From Ga0077527 sp964486865 (GTDB lineage Bacteria; Pseudomonadota; Gammaproteobacteria; Burkholderiales; SG8-41), in contig CAZAOZ010000011.1 in assembly GCA_964486865.1 (NCBI GenBank), forward strand, positions 8,989 to 72,988: 64,000 nucleotides of DNA. Reading direction: 5' to 3'. The notes beneath the pieces were generated by a model. The model had not been told where the DNA came from. It searched no databases and saw nothing but the letters and a program-made list of their open reading frames with translations. The translations under genes and the position numbers were made by a program. Shown piece after piece: positions 41,716 to 50,573 of this stretch (its first letter is position 1; each line of letters starts with the position of its first letter).

Positions 41716-43440
41716 ATGAACAACGAGAGCTTCATCCCCGGCAAAGACGCCTCCCTTGAATCCACCATAGACACCATGCAGCAGAAGCTTGCCTCCCGCG
41801 GGTTTCATCTGGATGAATCGTCGTGGCTGAATCCGGTGGAGTCGATCTGGTCGGTGCATGTGCGCGACCACGAATGTCCCATGCTGTTTGCCAATGGCAA
41901 AGGCGCAACGAAGCTGGCGGCGCGCGCCAGTGCGCTGGGCGAATTTTTCGAGCGGTTGAATACGCATTATTTCTGGACCCATTTCCATCTGGGCGCGACG
42001 CGCGCCAACCGGCCGTTTGTGCACTATCCGCAGGAGCGCTGGTTTGCACCGACCAAAAACGGCAAATGGCCGAAAGAACTGCTCAATCCCGAACTGCACA
42101 GGTTCTACAACCCGGACAGCACTATTGACGATCACGTGCTGGTGGACCTGAACTCCGGCAACACGGAACGCGGCATCTGCGCACTGCCCTACACGCGTCT
42201 GCGCGACGGCGCCGAGACGTGGATTCCGGTCAACATCATCGGCAATCTGTATGTCAGCAATGGCATGGCGGCCGGCAACACGCTGATGGAGGCGCGCAGT
42301 CAGGCCCTGTCGGAAATCTTCGAGCGCAATATCAAAAACCGCATCATCAGTGAAGGCCTCTGTCTGCCCGAAGTGCCGGACGCGGTGATCGCCCGTTATC
42401 CCGGCATCGCCGCCGGCATCAAGGGCTTGCGCGAGGCGGGCTTCGGCATACTGGTGCGCGATGCGTCGCTGGGCGGGCGCTACCCGGTGATGAACGTGAC
42501 GTTGCTGCATCCGAAAGACCAGGGTTGCTTTGCCAGCTTTGGCGCGCACCCGCGGTTCGAGGTGGCGCTGGAACGCGCGCTGACCGAGTTGCTGCAGGGC
42601 CGCGCGCTGGACGCGCTGGAGAGTTTTCCGGAGCCGGGCTTCGACATGGACGAAATCACCATGGCGTCCAATCTGGAAATTCACTTTGTCGATTCCAGCG
42701 GCGTCATCAGCTGGGATTTTCTGGGGGATACGCCGGATTACCCGTTCGCCGACTGGAACTTCAGCACCACCACTGCCGAAGACTATGCCTGGCTGTGCGA
42801 CTGCATCAAGGCCGAGGGCAAGGACATTTACGTGGCGGACTTCACTGAACAGGGCGCCTACAGTTGCCGCATCCTGGTGCCGGGCATGTCGGAGATTTAT
42901 CCGGTGGAAGATCTGGCGTGGGAGAACAACAGCGTCGGCAACCGCATACGCCCGGTGCTGGTCAGGCTGCCTGCGTTAAGCGATGCCGAATCGAAAACAT
43001 TGCTGGCCGATCTGCAGACCCTGAACCTGAACGACGAGCGGCCGCTGTGGGAAATCCTCGGCCTGGCCATACCGATGGATACAGCCTGGAAAGAACTGCG
43101 CATCGGCGAGCTCAAGACCCTGCTGGCGCTGGCCATCGGCGACGAGGACGCGACGCGTGAAGGCTGCGACTGGATTCATCACTTTCAGGAAATGAAGCCG
43201 GCGCGCCGGCTGGTGTACCGCTGCATCGAAAGCCTGATGAATCTGGGGCATGCGGCCGATTACCGCCGCGCGCTGGACCTGCTCTACGGCAAGGAAACCG
43301 TGCGCCAGGCGCAAGCCCTGCTCGATCGCAGCGAGCGGTTCTTCGGCCTGGACACTCTGGGGGCCGACATGGAAGGCAGTGCCATGCACCAGACGCTGCT
43401 GGCCGCTTATGACAAGCTGTTTGCAGCGCCCGCCGCCTGA
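41716..43440 (+). CDS. ycaO: YcaO-domain protein (RimO accessory factor-like)
   Basis: The 574-residue protein is close in length to E. coli YcaO (about 586) and has the same order: an N-terminal YcaO ATP-binding domain (GKGATKLAARASALGEFFERLN and EARSQALSEIFERNIK, carrying the Glu residues that bind Mg-ATP) followed by a helical C-terminal domain. YcaO proteins use ATP to activate amide backbones; the E. coli-type protein is linked to methylthiolation of ribosomal protein S12 by RimO. No peptide precursor or cyclodehydratase partner is adjacent, so an azole-peptide cluster is unlikely. ATG 41716 is preferred over a GTG at 41656, which falls in the leader. Confidence 0.87.
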   Translation: MNNESFIPGKDASLESTIDTMQQKLASRGFHLDESSWLNPVESIWSVHVRDHECPMLFANGKGATKLAARASALGEFFERLNTHYFWTHFHLGATRANRPFVHYPQERWFAPTKNGKWPKELLNPELHRFYNPDSTIDDHVLVDLNSGNTERGICALPYTRLRDGAETWIPVNIIGNLYVSNGMAAGNTLMEARSQALSEIFERNIKNRIISEGLCLPEVPDAVIARYPGIAAGIKGLREAGFGILVRDASLGGRYPVMNVTLLHPKDQGCFASFGAHPRFEVALERALTELLQGRALDALESFPEPGFDMDEITMASNLEIHFVDSSGVISWDFLGDTPDYPFADWNFSTTTAEDYAWLCDCIKAEGKDIYVADFTEQGAYSCRILVPGMSEIYPVEDLAWENNSVGNRIRPVLVRLPALSDAESKTLLADLQTLNLNDERPLWEILGLAIPMDTAWKELRIGELKTLLALAIGDEDATREGCDWIHHFQEMKPARRLVYRCIESLMNLGHAADYRRALDLLYGKETVRQAQALLDRSERFFGLDTLGADMEGSAMHQTLLAAYDKLFAAPAA

Positions 43441-43461
43441 GCGCCCGTACAATCCCGCCGG

Positions 43462-44310
43462 TTATTCGACGGTCTGCAGGCGCATGAGCCGCGCCGCCTC
43501 TTCGGCGCGGGCATCGTCGATCTCGCGCATCACGCTGTCAAGATCCACCGTGCCGGCCTTGCGCTCGTAGCGGCCGGTGAGCACTGCATCAGTCTTCAGC
43601 ACGCCGCGCTCATACAAATCCCAGATCTCGGGGCCGTAGTCGGTGGTCAGCAACTCCGGCGCAAAGCGGCCGAAGAAATCGCGCAGGTTGACCACGTCGC
43701 GCAGCAGCATGCGCGCCGCGTGGTTGTTGCCGGCGGCGTCCACCGCCTGCGGCAGATCGATGATCACCGGGCCGTCCGCCGCCAGCAGGATATTGAACTC
43801 CGACAGGTCGCCGTGGATCACGCCGGCGCACAGCATGCGCACCACCTGGGTGAGCAGCATCAGGTGATATTCACGCGCCTGTTCCGGCGTGAGCACCACA
43901 TCGTTCAGCCGCGGCGCGGCCTCGCCATACTCGTCGGCCACCAGTTCCATCAGCAGCACGCCGTCGAGAAAATTATGGGGCGCGGGTACGCGCACGCCGG
44001 CGGCGGCGAGCCGGTACAGCGCATCGACCTCGGCACGCTGCCACACCGCCTCCTGCTGCTCGCGGCCGTAGCGGGTGCCCTTGGCCATCGCGCGCGCCTG
44101 GCGGGAATTCTTGACCTTGCGGTTCTCGGTGTAATCGACGGCCTGGCGGAAGCTGCGGTGAGTGGCTTCCTTGTAGATTTTCGCGCACAGCGTCGCACCG
44201 CCGCTGCGCACCACGTACACCGTCGCCTCCTTGCCGCTCATCAACTGGCGCACCACCGAGTCGATCAGGCCTTCTTCGATCAGGGATTGCAGGCGTTTGG
44301 GAGCTTTCAT
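43462..44310 (-). CDS. RIO-type serine protein kinase (PA4780-like)
   Basis: The 282-residue kinase has the RIO core: GKEATVYVVRSGG with Lys44 in ATLCAKIYK, the catalytic loop HGDLSEFN (166-173) and the metal-binding IDLPQ (184-188). An N-terminal winged-helix-like segment (KRLQSLIEEGLIDSVVRQL) precedes it. Bacterial RIO proteins of this type are soluble and of unknown target. It is convergent with the YcaO gene, with 21 bases between the stops. The start is ATG 44310; upstream lies a repeat and an orphan hicB. Confidence 0.9.
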   Translation of the reverse strand: MKAPKRLQSLIEEGLIDSVVRQLMSGKEATVYVVRSGGATLCAKIYKEATHRSFRQAVDYTENRKVKNSRQARAMAKGTRYGREQQEAVWQRAEVDALYRLAAAGVRVPAPHNFLDGVLLMELVADEYGEAAPRLNDVVLTPEQAREYHLMLLTQVVRMLCAGVIHGDLSEFNILLAADGPVIIDLPQAVDAAGNNHAARMLLRDVVNLRDFFGRFAPELLTTDYGPEIWDLYERGVLKTDAVLTGRYERKAGTVDLDSVMREIDDARAEEAARLMRLQTVE

Positions 44311-44372
44311 CGGGCTATTCTACGCTACGCCCCCCGGCGCCCCCCCCCTCGGCACGTAACCCGGAAGGAGCG

Positions 44373-44401
44373 CGTAGCCCGGATGGAACGAAGTGCAATC
44401 C
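44373..44401. repeat. GTAGCCCGGATGGAACGAAGTG repetitive element
   Basis: The string CGTAGCCCGGATG..GAAGTGCAATCCG is the well-known intergenic repeat of many beta- and gammaproteobacteria. It lies between the RIO kinase start and the hicB stop. Confidence 0.6.
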
Positions 44402-44413
44402 GACGCGGCGCAG

Positions 44414-44653
44414 TTATGCGACGTTCTGCATTTTGTTCGCGAAGTCGCGGCCCGAAGTGGGCGGAGGGAGCGCCTTTCCATCCTGACGGTAAAGCACGAT
44501 GGCCTCTTCCACAACCTGGCAAAGCTGATCAAAGACGGCCTTTTCGTCTGCCCCGTGACACCCGCCGTAAATCAGCCCTGACGAGCCCCCGACGAAACAC
44601 TGGTCTTCCTCGGACCATTCGACAATTTTTGCGTATCGTGCCGAATCTTTCAT
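44414..44653 (-). CDS. HicB-like antitoxin (orphan)
   Basis: The 79-residue protein starts RYAKIVEWSEEDQCFVGGSSG and continues GGCHGADEKAVFDQLCQVVEEAI, the partial RNase H-like fold of HicB antitoxins. HicB normally neutralises the small HicA mRNA interferase encoded next to it. No HicA-like frame (double-stranded-RNA-binding fold with the catalytic His) is found upstream (44654-44855, AT-rich) or downstream, so the toxin seems lost or was never present. A DNA-binding C-terminal extension is not obvious either. Confidence 0.75.
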   Translation of the reverse strand: MKDSARYAKIVEWSEEDQCFVGGSSGLIYGGCHGADEKAVFDQLCQVVEEAIVLYRQDGKALPPPTSGRDFANKMQNVA

Positions 44654-44855
44654 GACTTTGACTCCTCAACGGCGCGCTTCACGGCATTTCAATCAAAAAC
44701 TGCCATAAGACATGGCATCGACATTGGATATATTTATCAATTAATTCAACAGATTACAATAATTCTCTACTGAATAATACCGCCGCAGCATGACCGTACC
44801 GTAACCCTTACCCATCACCAATTACCCTTCACCATTCACCAGCCAATCACCGCAG

Positions 44856-45827
44856 TCACTGCGGCGTAATGCCCGCGCGCCTGGCGATGGCGCCGATTTC
44901 GCGCAGCTCCTTCGCGATCTGCTTGTCAAACGCCTCCGGCGTGGTCGGCGCCGGCTCCGCACCCAGCGCGCGCATGCGCTTCTGGACGTCGGACGACAGC
45001 AGCGCCGCACCCACCTCGCGGTTGAGCCGGGTGATGATGGCGCGCGGCGTTTTCGCCGGCGCCAGCAGGCCGCCCCAGGAATCGAATCTGAATCCCGGCA
45101 CCCCCGCCTCGGCGATCGGCGGAATCTCCGGCGCAATGTCGGAGCGCTTCAAGGACGTCACCCCCAGCGCGACCAGCCGGCCGTCGCGCACCAGGTTGAT
45201 CGAAGTGGCCACCGGCACCAGGAAAAACTGCACGCGGTTGGTCATGGTGTCGTTCAGCGCTTCGGGGATGCCCTTGTACGGCACATGCACGACGTCGATT
45301 TTCGCGGCGTCCCTGAACACTTCTCCGGCAAAGTGCGTGCCGCTGCCGGCGCCGGCCGAACCGAAATTCAGCGCGCCCGGTCTGGCTTTGGCCATGGCAA
45401 TCAGGTCCCTGATATTTTTCACGCCGAGCGCGGGCGGCACCACCAGCACATACGCGGAGTTGTACATCTGGGTGATGCCGGTGAAATCCTTCAACGGGTC
45501 ATAAGCCAGCTTGCGCACCGCCGGCAGGATCACATGCGACGCCGACACGCTGAGCAGCGTGTGGCCGTCGGGCGTCGCATCGGCCACGATCTTGGAACCG
45601 ATCACGCCGCCGGCGCCCGGCCGGTTGTCCACGATGATGGGCTGGCCCAGCGCTTCGCCGAGCTTGGCGGCGATCATCCGCGAAAAAATGTCGGGCTGGC
45701 CGCCGGGCGTGAAGCCGACAACGATGCGGATCGGTCGCACCGGAAATTCGGATGCGCCCTTGCTTTGCGTGGCAATGGCGCTGCCGCTGATCAGCAGCAG
45801 CACGATGGCGATGGTGGTTTTGTGCAT
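44856..45827 (-). CDS. Bug/TctC-family receptor (4)
   Basis: The 323-residue receptor has a signal peptide (1-19) and the Bug core: FPVRPIRIVVGFTPGGQPDIFSR, DNRPGAGGVIGSKIVADATPDGHTL and HVPYKGIPEALNDTMTNRV. The loop GFTPGGQPD is a variant of the usual PFPPGGxxD. AGGAGGATAC precedes the ATG. It lies 27 bases downstream of the alpha/beta hydrolase gene (46742-45855) in the same direction, so receptor and hydrolase are probably co-expressed. Confidence 0.93.
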   Translation of the reverse strand: MHKTTIAIVLLLISGSAIATQSKGASEFPVRPIRIVVGFTPGGQPDIFSRMIAAKLGEALGQPIIVDNRPGAGGVIGSKIVADATPDGHTLLSVSASHVILPAVRKLAYDPLKDFTGITQMYNSAYVLVVPPALGVKNIRDLIAMAKARPGALNFGSAGAGSGTHFAGEVFRDAAKIDVVHVPYKGIPEALNDTMTNRVQFFLVPVATSINLVRDGRLVALGVTSLKRSDIAPEIPPIAEAGVPGFRFDSWGGLLAPAKTPRAIITRLNREVGAALLSSDVQKRMRALGAEPAPTTPEAFDKQIAKELREIGAIARRAGITPQ

Positions 45828-45854
45828 GTATCCTCCTGTTGTCAGGCGTTGCGC

Positions 45855-46742
45855 TTACAGTCCGAGCTTCGCCTTGAATTTGAGTATCTGTTCCAGCGTG
45901 TTCGCGCCGTTCTGGTGCGGCGCGCCCCGAAGGAAGTCCCCTTGGGGGGGCAGCACGTTCCACAATTCGGCGTCCGGCATCAGTTCCTGCAGCGCCCACG
46001 ACGCCGAATGCGCGTGCGAGGAATCGTTGCCGGACTGGATGAATGCGGGGATATGCATGTTCATCAGCGCCGCACCACCGGCGCCCGCAGGCATGGTATC
46101 GCCGAACAGCGCATCGCGGGTCTGCTCGCAGGCGCGGAAATAACGCGCCATGTCCTGCTTGACATATGCGGCGGCGAACCCGGCATCGTGTACCGTCGGC
46201 GGGCCCCACGGCCCGATCTCGGCATCCTCCCAGAAACTGCGTTTCTCCGGCGCGCGTTTGACCACCGCCGCAAAACCGTTCGTGCGCACGAAATCCATGT
46301 GCCGCTGAAAGAAGGTGTGGCCTTTCATCATCCAGCGGTAACCGCCTACCGGCCAGTGCAGATACAGCCCCAGACACATCTGCGGATGACGCTCGGCGAA
46401 AGCAGTGGCCAGCGCCGCGCCCATGCAACTGCCGAGGATCAGCGCTTTTTTCTCGCCGGCGAATTCCAGCAGCGCTTTGGCTTCGAGCACGTAATGATCC
46501 CAGTTGAGCGGCTCGATGCGTCCGCCGGACAAGCCGGCTTCACGGCGGTCATAGGCGATGATCTTGAAATGCTTCGCCAGCGCAACCAGACCGTCCATCT
46601 CCTGCCACTCGCGCTTGCCGCCGGCCGCGGTCCAGCACGCGATGGTCGAACCGAAGCCGCCGGGCGCGAACATCAGCAGCGGCGTGCCCCTGCCCTGAAT
46701 CTCGTAATTGATTTTGATGCCGTTGATGACGGTAAAAGCCAT
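45855..46742 (-). CDS. Alpha/beta hydrolase with Cys at the nucleophile position and a repeat-encoded insert
   Basis: From ATG 46742 the protein has 295 residues: the oxyanion strand LLMFAPGGFG, YDRREAGLSGGRIEPL, the nucleophile elbow LILGSCMGAALA, and GLYLHWPVGGYRWM. The normal GxSxG is GSCMG, so the nucleophile would be Cys, as in dienelactone hydrolase. A paralogue with GGCIG is at 61549. Near the C-terminus, LPPQGDFLRGAP is encoded by a repeat (45920-45954) and is missing in the paralogue. Transcription continues into Bug gene 4. The enzyme probably opens a lactone or thioester, but this is inference. Confidence 0.85.
   Translation of the reverse strand: MAFTVINGIKINYEIQGRGTPLLMFAPGGFGSTIACWTAAGGKREWQEMDGLVALAKHFKIIAYDRREAGLSGGRIEPLNWDHYVLEAKALLEFAGEKKALILGSCMGAALATAFAERHPQMCLGLYLHWPVGGYRWMMKGHTFFQRHMDFVRTNGFAAVVKRAPEKRSFWEDAEIGPWGPPTVHDAGFAAAYVKQDMARYFRACEQTRDALFGDTMPAGAGGAALMNMHIPAFIQSGNDSSHAHSASWALQELMPDAELWNVLPPQGDFLRGAPHQNGANTLEQILKFKAKLGL
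45920..45954. repeat. AAGGGGACTTCC element inside a hydrolase gene (E2)
   Basis: This 35-base stretch is the reverse complement of E1 (16500-16536) with one base of length difference in a G run. Its insertion adds 12 codons near the 3' end of the hydrolase gene and keeps the frame. Confidence 0.8.
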
Positions 46743-46897
46743 GCCTGATCCGCTCCCTGTAATCGTCCGGCGGCGCAACGCCGGCCATCGATTATAGGGG
46801 CCACCTCCATATGCTGGAAGGATGATGTGACGATGCAAGTGACCGCGGTAGAATCATCGCCACAGCGTATCCCGCCCCCGCCCGCATTTCCTCCTTC

Positions 46898-47683
46898 ATG
46901 CCCGCCCCGCAAACCTTCGTTGTTCAGCATGATGCAGTCCATATCACGGTTCGCGCGCACGGCGCCGGACCGCGCCTTGTCATGCTGCCCTCGCTGGGCC
47001 GCGGCGCAACCGATTTTGACGACATCGCGGCGCTGATCGCGGCACGCGGTTTCCGCGTGCTGTGCCCGCAACCGCGCGGCATCGGCGGCAGCCGCGGGCC
47101 GCTCGACCACATCACGCTGCACGATTACGCCCGCGATGTCGCCGCGGTAATCGAGCACGACGGCGGCGGGCCGGCGGTGGTCGCCGGTCATGCCTTCGGC
47201 AATTTTGTCGCCCGCACCACTGCCGCCGATTATCCGCAACTCACCCGTGCCGTGGTGCTGCTCGCCGCCACGCACACCTGGCCGCTGGCGGATGATTTGC
47301 GCGATTCGATCAACAAATGCCATCAAATGGAATTGCCGGAAGCGGTGCGGCTGAAACACCTGCAGCATGTGTTTTTCGCACCGGGCAATGACGCGCGAGT
47401 GTGGCTGGCCGGCTGGGATGAAGGTGTGATGCATGCCGAACGCGCCGCGACCGAGGCCACGCCGAAACCGGAATGGTGGACTGCTGGCACAGCCCCGGTG
47501 CTCGACGTGCTGGCGTTGAATGATCCGCTGTCGCCGCCGCACAGCGTGAACTGTTATCGCGATGAATGGGGCGCTGGCCGCGTCACGGTAACCGGCATCG
47601 CCGATGCCGCGCACGCATTGCTGCCGGAGCAGCCTGCCGCGGTCGCTGATGCCATCGTCGCGTACATGAAAAGACTGCCATGA
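46898..47683 (+). CDS. Alpha/beta hydrolase with Ala at the nucleophile position
   Basis: The 261-residue alpha/beta hydrolase has LVMLPSLGRGATDFDDIA (oxyanion loop), RGIGGSRGPLDHITLHDYA and a nucleophile elbow VVAGHAFGNFVAR. The elbow reads GHAFG, so the catalytic Ser is replaced by Ala. Asp and His candidates remain near the C-terminus (NDPLS and DAAHALL). The protein may be a non-hydrolytic relative (for example a lyase or binding protein) or may use another residue. It heads the 12-gene co-directional run that ends at 57783; its stop overlaps the GST start by four bases. Confidence 0.85.
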   Translation: MPAPQTFVVQHDAVHITVRAHGAGPRLVMLPSLGRGATDFDDIAALIAARGFRVLCPQPRGIGGSRGPLDHITLHDYARDVAAVIEHDGGGPAVVAGHAFGNFVARTTAADYPQLTRAVVLLAATHTWPLADDLRDSINKCHQMELPEAVRLKHLQHVFFAPGNDARVWLAGWDEGVMHAERAATEATPKPEWWTAGTAPVLDVLALNDPLSPPHSVNCYRDEWGAGRVTVTGIADAAHALLPEQPAAVADAIVAYMKRLP

Positions 47684-48294
47684 AACTGTACTGGTCGTCG
47701 CGCTCGCCCTATGTGCGCAAGGTCATGGTGTTCGCGCATGAATGCGGGCTCGCCGGATGCATCGAGTGCGTGCGCACCCTGGTCGCCATGACCAGGCCCA
47801 ATATCGAACTGCTGCGCATCAATCCGCTGGGCAAGATTCCGACGCTGGTGCTCGACGACGGTTCCGCGCTCTACGATTCGGCGGTGATCTGCGAATATCT
47901 CGACAGCCTGCATGGCGGGCGCAGGCTGTTTCCGCCATCCGGGCAGGCACGCTGGACGGCGCTCAGGCGCCATGCGCTGGGCAACAACCTGATCGACAAC
48001 CTGATGCTGTGGCGCAATGAAACGACCAGGCCGCCGGCGCAGCAATCGCCGGAAACCCTCGCTGCCTTCGATCTGAAGGTGCGCAACGCCATCGCCGCGC
48101 TCGACGGCGAAGCTGACGCGCTCGCCGCTGCGCCGGTGGACATCGGCCATGTCGCCATCGGCAGTGCGCTGGGTTATGCCGATTTCCGTTTTGCGCAGAT
48201 CGGCTGGCGCCCGGGCAACAATCACATCGCTCGCTGGTTTGAAGAATTTTCACAGCGACCCTCCATGCGCGACACCGCGCATGTCGATCAATGA
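47680..48294 (+). CDS. Glutathione S-transferase family protein 1
   Basis: The 204-residue protein has a thioredoxin-fold N-domain with SSRSPYVRKVM (Ser region at the GSH thiol), NPLGKIPTLVL with the cis-Pro, and DSAVICEYLD, followed by an all-helical C-domain. GSTs in catabolic operons often add or remove glutathione on aromatic or halogenated intermediates, or isomerise maleyl-type compounds. It overlaps its neighbours on both sides by four bases (ATGA), indicating a single operon with the acyl-CoA synthetase. Confidence 0.9.
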   Translation: MKLYWSSRSPYVRKVMVFAHECGLAGCIECVRTLVAMTRPNIELLRINPLGKIPTLVLDDGSALYDSAVICEYLDSLHGGRRLFPPSGQARWTALRRHALGNNLIDNLMLWRNETTRPPAQQSPETLAAFDLKVRNAIAALDGEADALAAAPVDIGHVAIGSALGYADFRFAQIGWRPGNNHIARWFEEFSQRPSMRDTAHVDQ

Positions 48295-50435
48295 TCAACA
48301 TCAACCATCCGGGTGCTGAACCCACGCCCGACCTGTCGCGCCTGCTGAGCCCGCGCGGCGTGGCCGTGATCGGCGCCTCCGCCGATTTTTCGCGCATCGG
48401 CGGCCAGACGATCAGGCTGCTGACCGAATTCGGTTACTCCGGCAAGGTTTACCCGGTCAATCCGAAATACACCGACATCAGGGGCCTCGCCTGCTACCCC
48501 GACGTCGCTGCCGTACCCCGGCCCTGCGATGTCGCGCTGATCGTCGTATCGGGCGCGCTGGTGCCGGAGGCCATCGAACAATGCGGCAAGGCGGGCATCC
48601 CGTTCGCGCTGATCCTGTCCGCCGGATTCGGTGAAGCCGGTGACGCGGGAAAAGAACTGAACGAAAAACTGCTCGCCGCGATCCGGTCCAGCGGCGTGCG
48701 CGTGGTCGGCCCCAACTGCCTGGGCCTGGCCAATCTCACTGAAAATTTCCGGCTGGGCTTCGGCGGCACGCTGCAACTGAAAACACTCAAAGCCGGGCCG
48801 ATTGCGATGGTCACCCAATCCGGCGGTTTCGGCTTCGGCGTGGTGGCGGTCGCGTGTTACCACGGCCTCGGCTTCAATCACGTGGTTTCCACCGGCAACG
48901 AAGCGGATCTCACCGCGCTCGACTGGATGGAATACCTGATCGAACGCCCGGATGTTGAAATCCTCACCGTGTTTCTCGAAGGCACCACCGAGGGCCGACG
49001 CCTGCGCCGGCTGGGCGCGCGCGCCCTTGAACTCGGCAAGCCGGTGCTGATCTGGAAAGTCGGCAACACCGAAATCGGCAGCCAGGCCGCCGTCTCGCAT
49101 ACCGCGCGCCTGACCGCGGGTTATGAATTGTTCCGCACCGCATTCCGCGAAGGCGGCTTTATCGAAGTGCATGACATCGACGACCTGGTCGATTTCTGCA
49201 AGGCTTTCCGCAGCAAGCGGCTGCCGCGCGGCAACCGCGTCGGCGTGATGACACTGTCGGGCGGCGCCGGGGTGCTGTTCGCCGACCGCTGCACAGCGCG
49301 CGGGCTGGCGCTGCCGAAACTGACGGACGCCACGCGCGAGCAGTTGCGCGATGTGGTGGTGGCCTATGCCTCCATCGAGAATCCGATCGACACCACGGCG
49401 CAGGGCTACAACGACAATTTCGCGTCGTACACCAGAACCATGCGCCTGGTGCTGGCCGATCCCAATATCGACTCGATCGTGGCGCGTGCGCCGCGCGGCG
49501 GCGTGGTGCAGACCTGGGCCGAGGGTCTGGTCGAAATGCTGAAGGATACCGACAAGCCGCTGATCCTCAACTGGCCGACTTCCCCCGACGACAACGCGCC
49601 CGCGATGCGCTGGCTGGAAGAACACGGCGTGCCCTGCATCATGGCGCCGGGCCGCGCCGTCGATGCCCTGGCCGCGCTGCACGAATTCGCGCAAAAGCGC
49701 CGTGCTTTCGACGCTGCACGCGCGCGCGGCACGGCACGGCTGATCACGCCGCAGAAACTGGCGCTACCGGCTGCCGCCGGCGCGCTGGGCGAACACGCCT
49801 CAAAAGCGCTGCTCAGGGCTTACGGCATCCCGGTGACTGGAGAAAAACTGCTGGCGCCGGAGGCCGTGGCCGCGCTGACCGCGCCGCCGCTGCCCTTCCC
49901 GCTGGCCGTCAAGATCGAGTCCGCCGACATCCCGCACAAGACCGAAGCCGGCGCGATCCGCCTGAACATCACCAGCCTGGCCGCGCTGAAACAGGCGGCG
50001 CGCGAGGTGCTGGCTGCCGCGAAAAAATTCAAACCCGATGCGCACATCACCGGCGTGCTGGTGCAGCAGATGGCGTCCGGCGAGGAGGTCATCCTCGGCG
50101 CCGTCAACGATCCGCACTTCGGCCCGGTGATTGCCGTGGGACTGGGCGGCGTATTCACCGAAATCATGCACGATGTGACCCACCGCTATGCGCCGTTCGA
50201 CGTTGCAACCGCAACAACCATGATCCACGAAATCAAGGGCGTCAAACTGCTGCAGGGTTATCGCGGCAGGCCGCCCTGCGACATCGCCGCGCTGGCCGAT
50301 ACGATCTCGCGGCTGTCGCTGCTGATCGCCGATCACGCCGACCGCATCGCCGAAATCGACATCAATCCGCTGTTTGTGCGCGCCGCAGGCCAGGGCGTGG
50401 TTGCCGCAGACGCCCTGGTAGTGCTAAAAAACTGA
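48291..50435 (+). CDS. NDP-forming acyl-CoA synthetase
   Basis: The 714-residue fusion has a CoA-binding domain (about 15-150; VIGASADFSRIGGQTIRLL), a succinyl-CoA-ligase-like middle (MVTQSGGFGFGVV; SHTARLTAG with the phospho-relay His) and a C-terminal ATP-grasp domain (ALLRAYGIPVTGEKLL, VLVQQMASGEEVILG, DINPLFVRA). These enzymes couple CoA ester formation to ADP plus phosphate and are used for acetate, aromatic or feruloyl-type acids. It should activate the acid handled by the downstream crotonase and thiolase. A CACAGAG repeat separates it from the crotonase. Confidence 0.92.
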   Translation: MININHPGAEPTPDLSRLLSPRGVAVIGASADFSRIGGQTIRLLTEFGYSGKVYPVNPKYTDIRGLACYPDVAAVPRPCDVALIVVSGALVPEAIEQCGKAGIPFALILSAGFGEAGDAGKELNEKLLAAIRSSGVRVVGPNCLGLANLTENFRLGFGGTLQLKTLKAGPIAMVTQSGGFGFGVVAVACYHGLGFNHVVSTGNEADLTALDWMEYLIERPDVEILTVFLEGTTEGRRLRRLGARALELGKPVLIWKVGNTEIGSQAAVSHTARLTAGYELFRTAFREGGFIEVHDIDDLVDFCKAFRSKRLPRGNRVGVMTLSGGAGVLFADRCTARGLALPKLTDATREQLRDVVVAYASIENPIDTTAQGYNDNFASYTRTMRLVLADPNIDSIVARAPRGGVVQTWAEGLVEMLKDTDKPLILNWPTSPDDNAPAMRWLEEHGVPCIMAPGRAVDALAALHEFAQKRRAFDAARARGTARLITPQKLALPAAAGALGEHASKALLRAYGIPVTGEKLLAPEAVAALTAPPLPFPLAVKIESADIPHKTEAGAIRLNITSLAALKQAAREVLAAAKKFKPDAHITGVLVQQMASGEEVILGAVNDPHFGPVIAVGLGGVFTEIMHDVTHRYAPFDVATATTMIHEIKGVKLLQGYRGRPPCDIAALADTISRLSLLIADHADRIAEIDINPLFVRAAGQGVVAADALVVLKN

Positions 50436-50451
50436 AAATCTTAAAACCTTG

Positions 50452-50545
50452 AGCCACAGAGGACACAGAGGACACAGAGGAAAACCCAAACCGGCAGGTT
50501 TTTTTGTTCTTGCAGTTCTCTGTGAACTCTGTGCCCTCTGTGGCT
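50452..50545. repeat. CACAGAG inverted repeat between acyl-CoA synthetase and crotonase genes (copy R6)
   Basis: Left arm 50452-50479, right arm 50516-50545, core of 36 bases that differs from the cores of the other copies. It fills most of the 138-base gap. Confidence 0.92.
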
Positions 50546-50573
50546 AAATGCTGTTGAATTTGAGAATGACCCC

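Noticed and set aside
41716..43440. YcaO as part of an azole-modified peptide (TOMM/LAP) cluster.
   Set aside because: No precursor peptide, E1-like partner or dehydrogenase is adjacent, and length and layout match the E. coli YcaO type.
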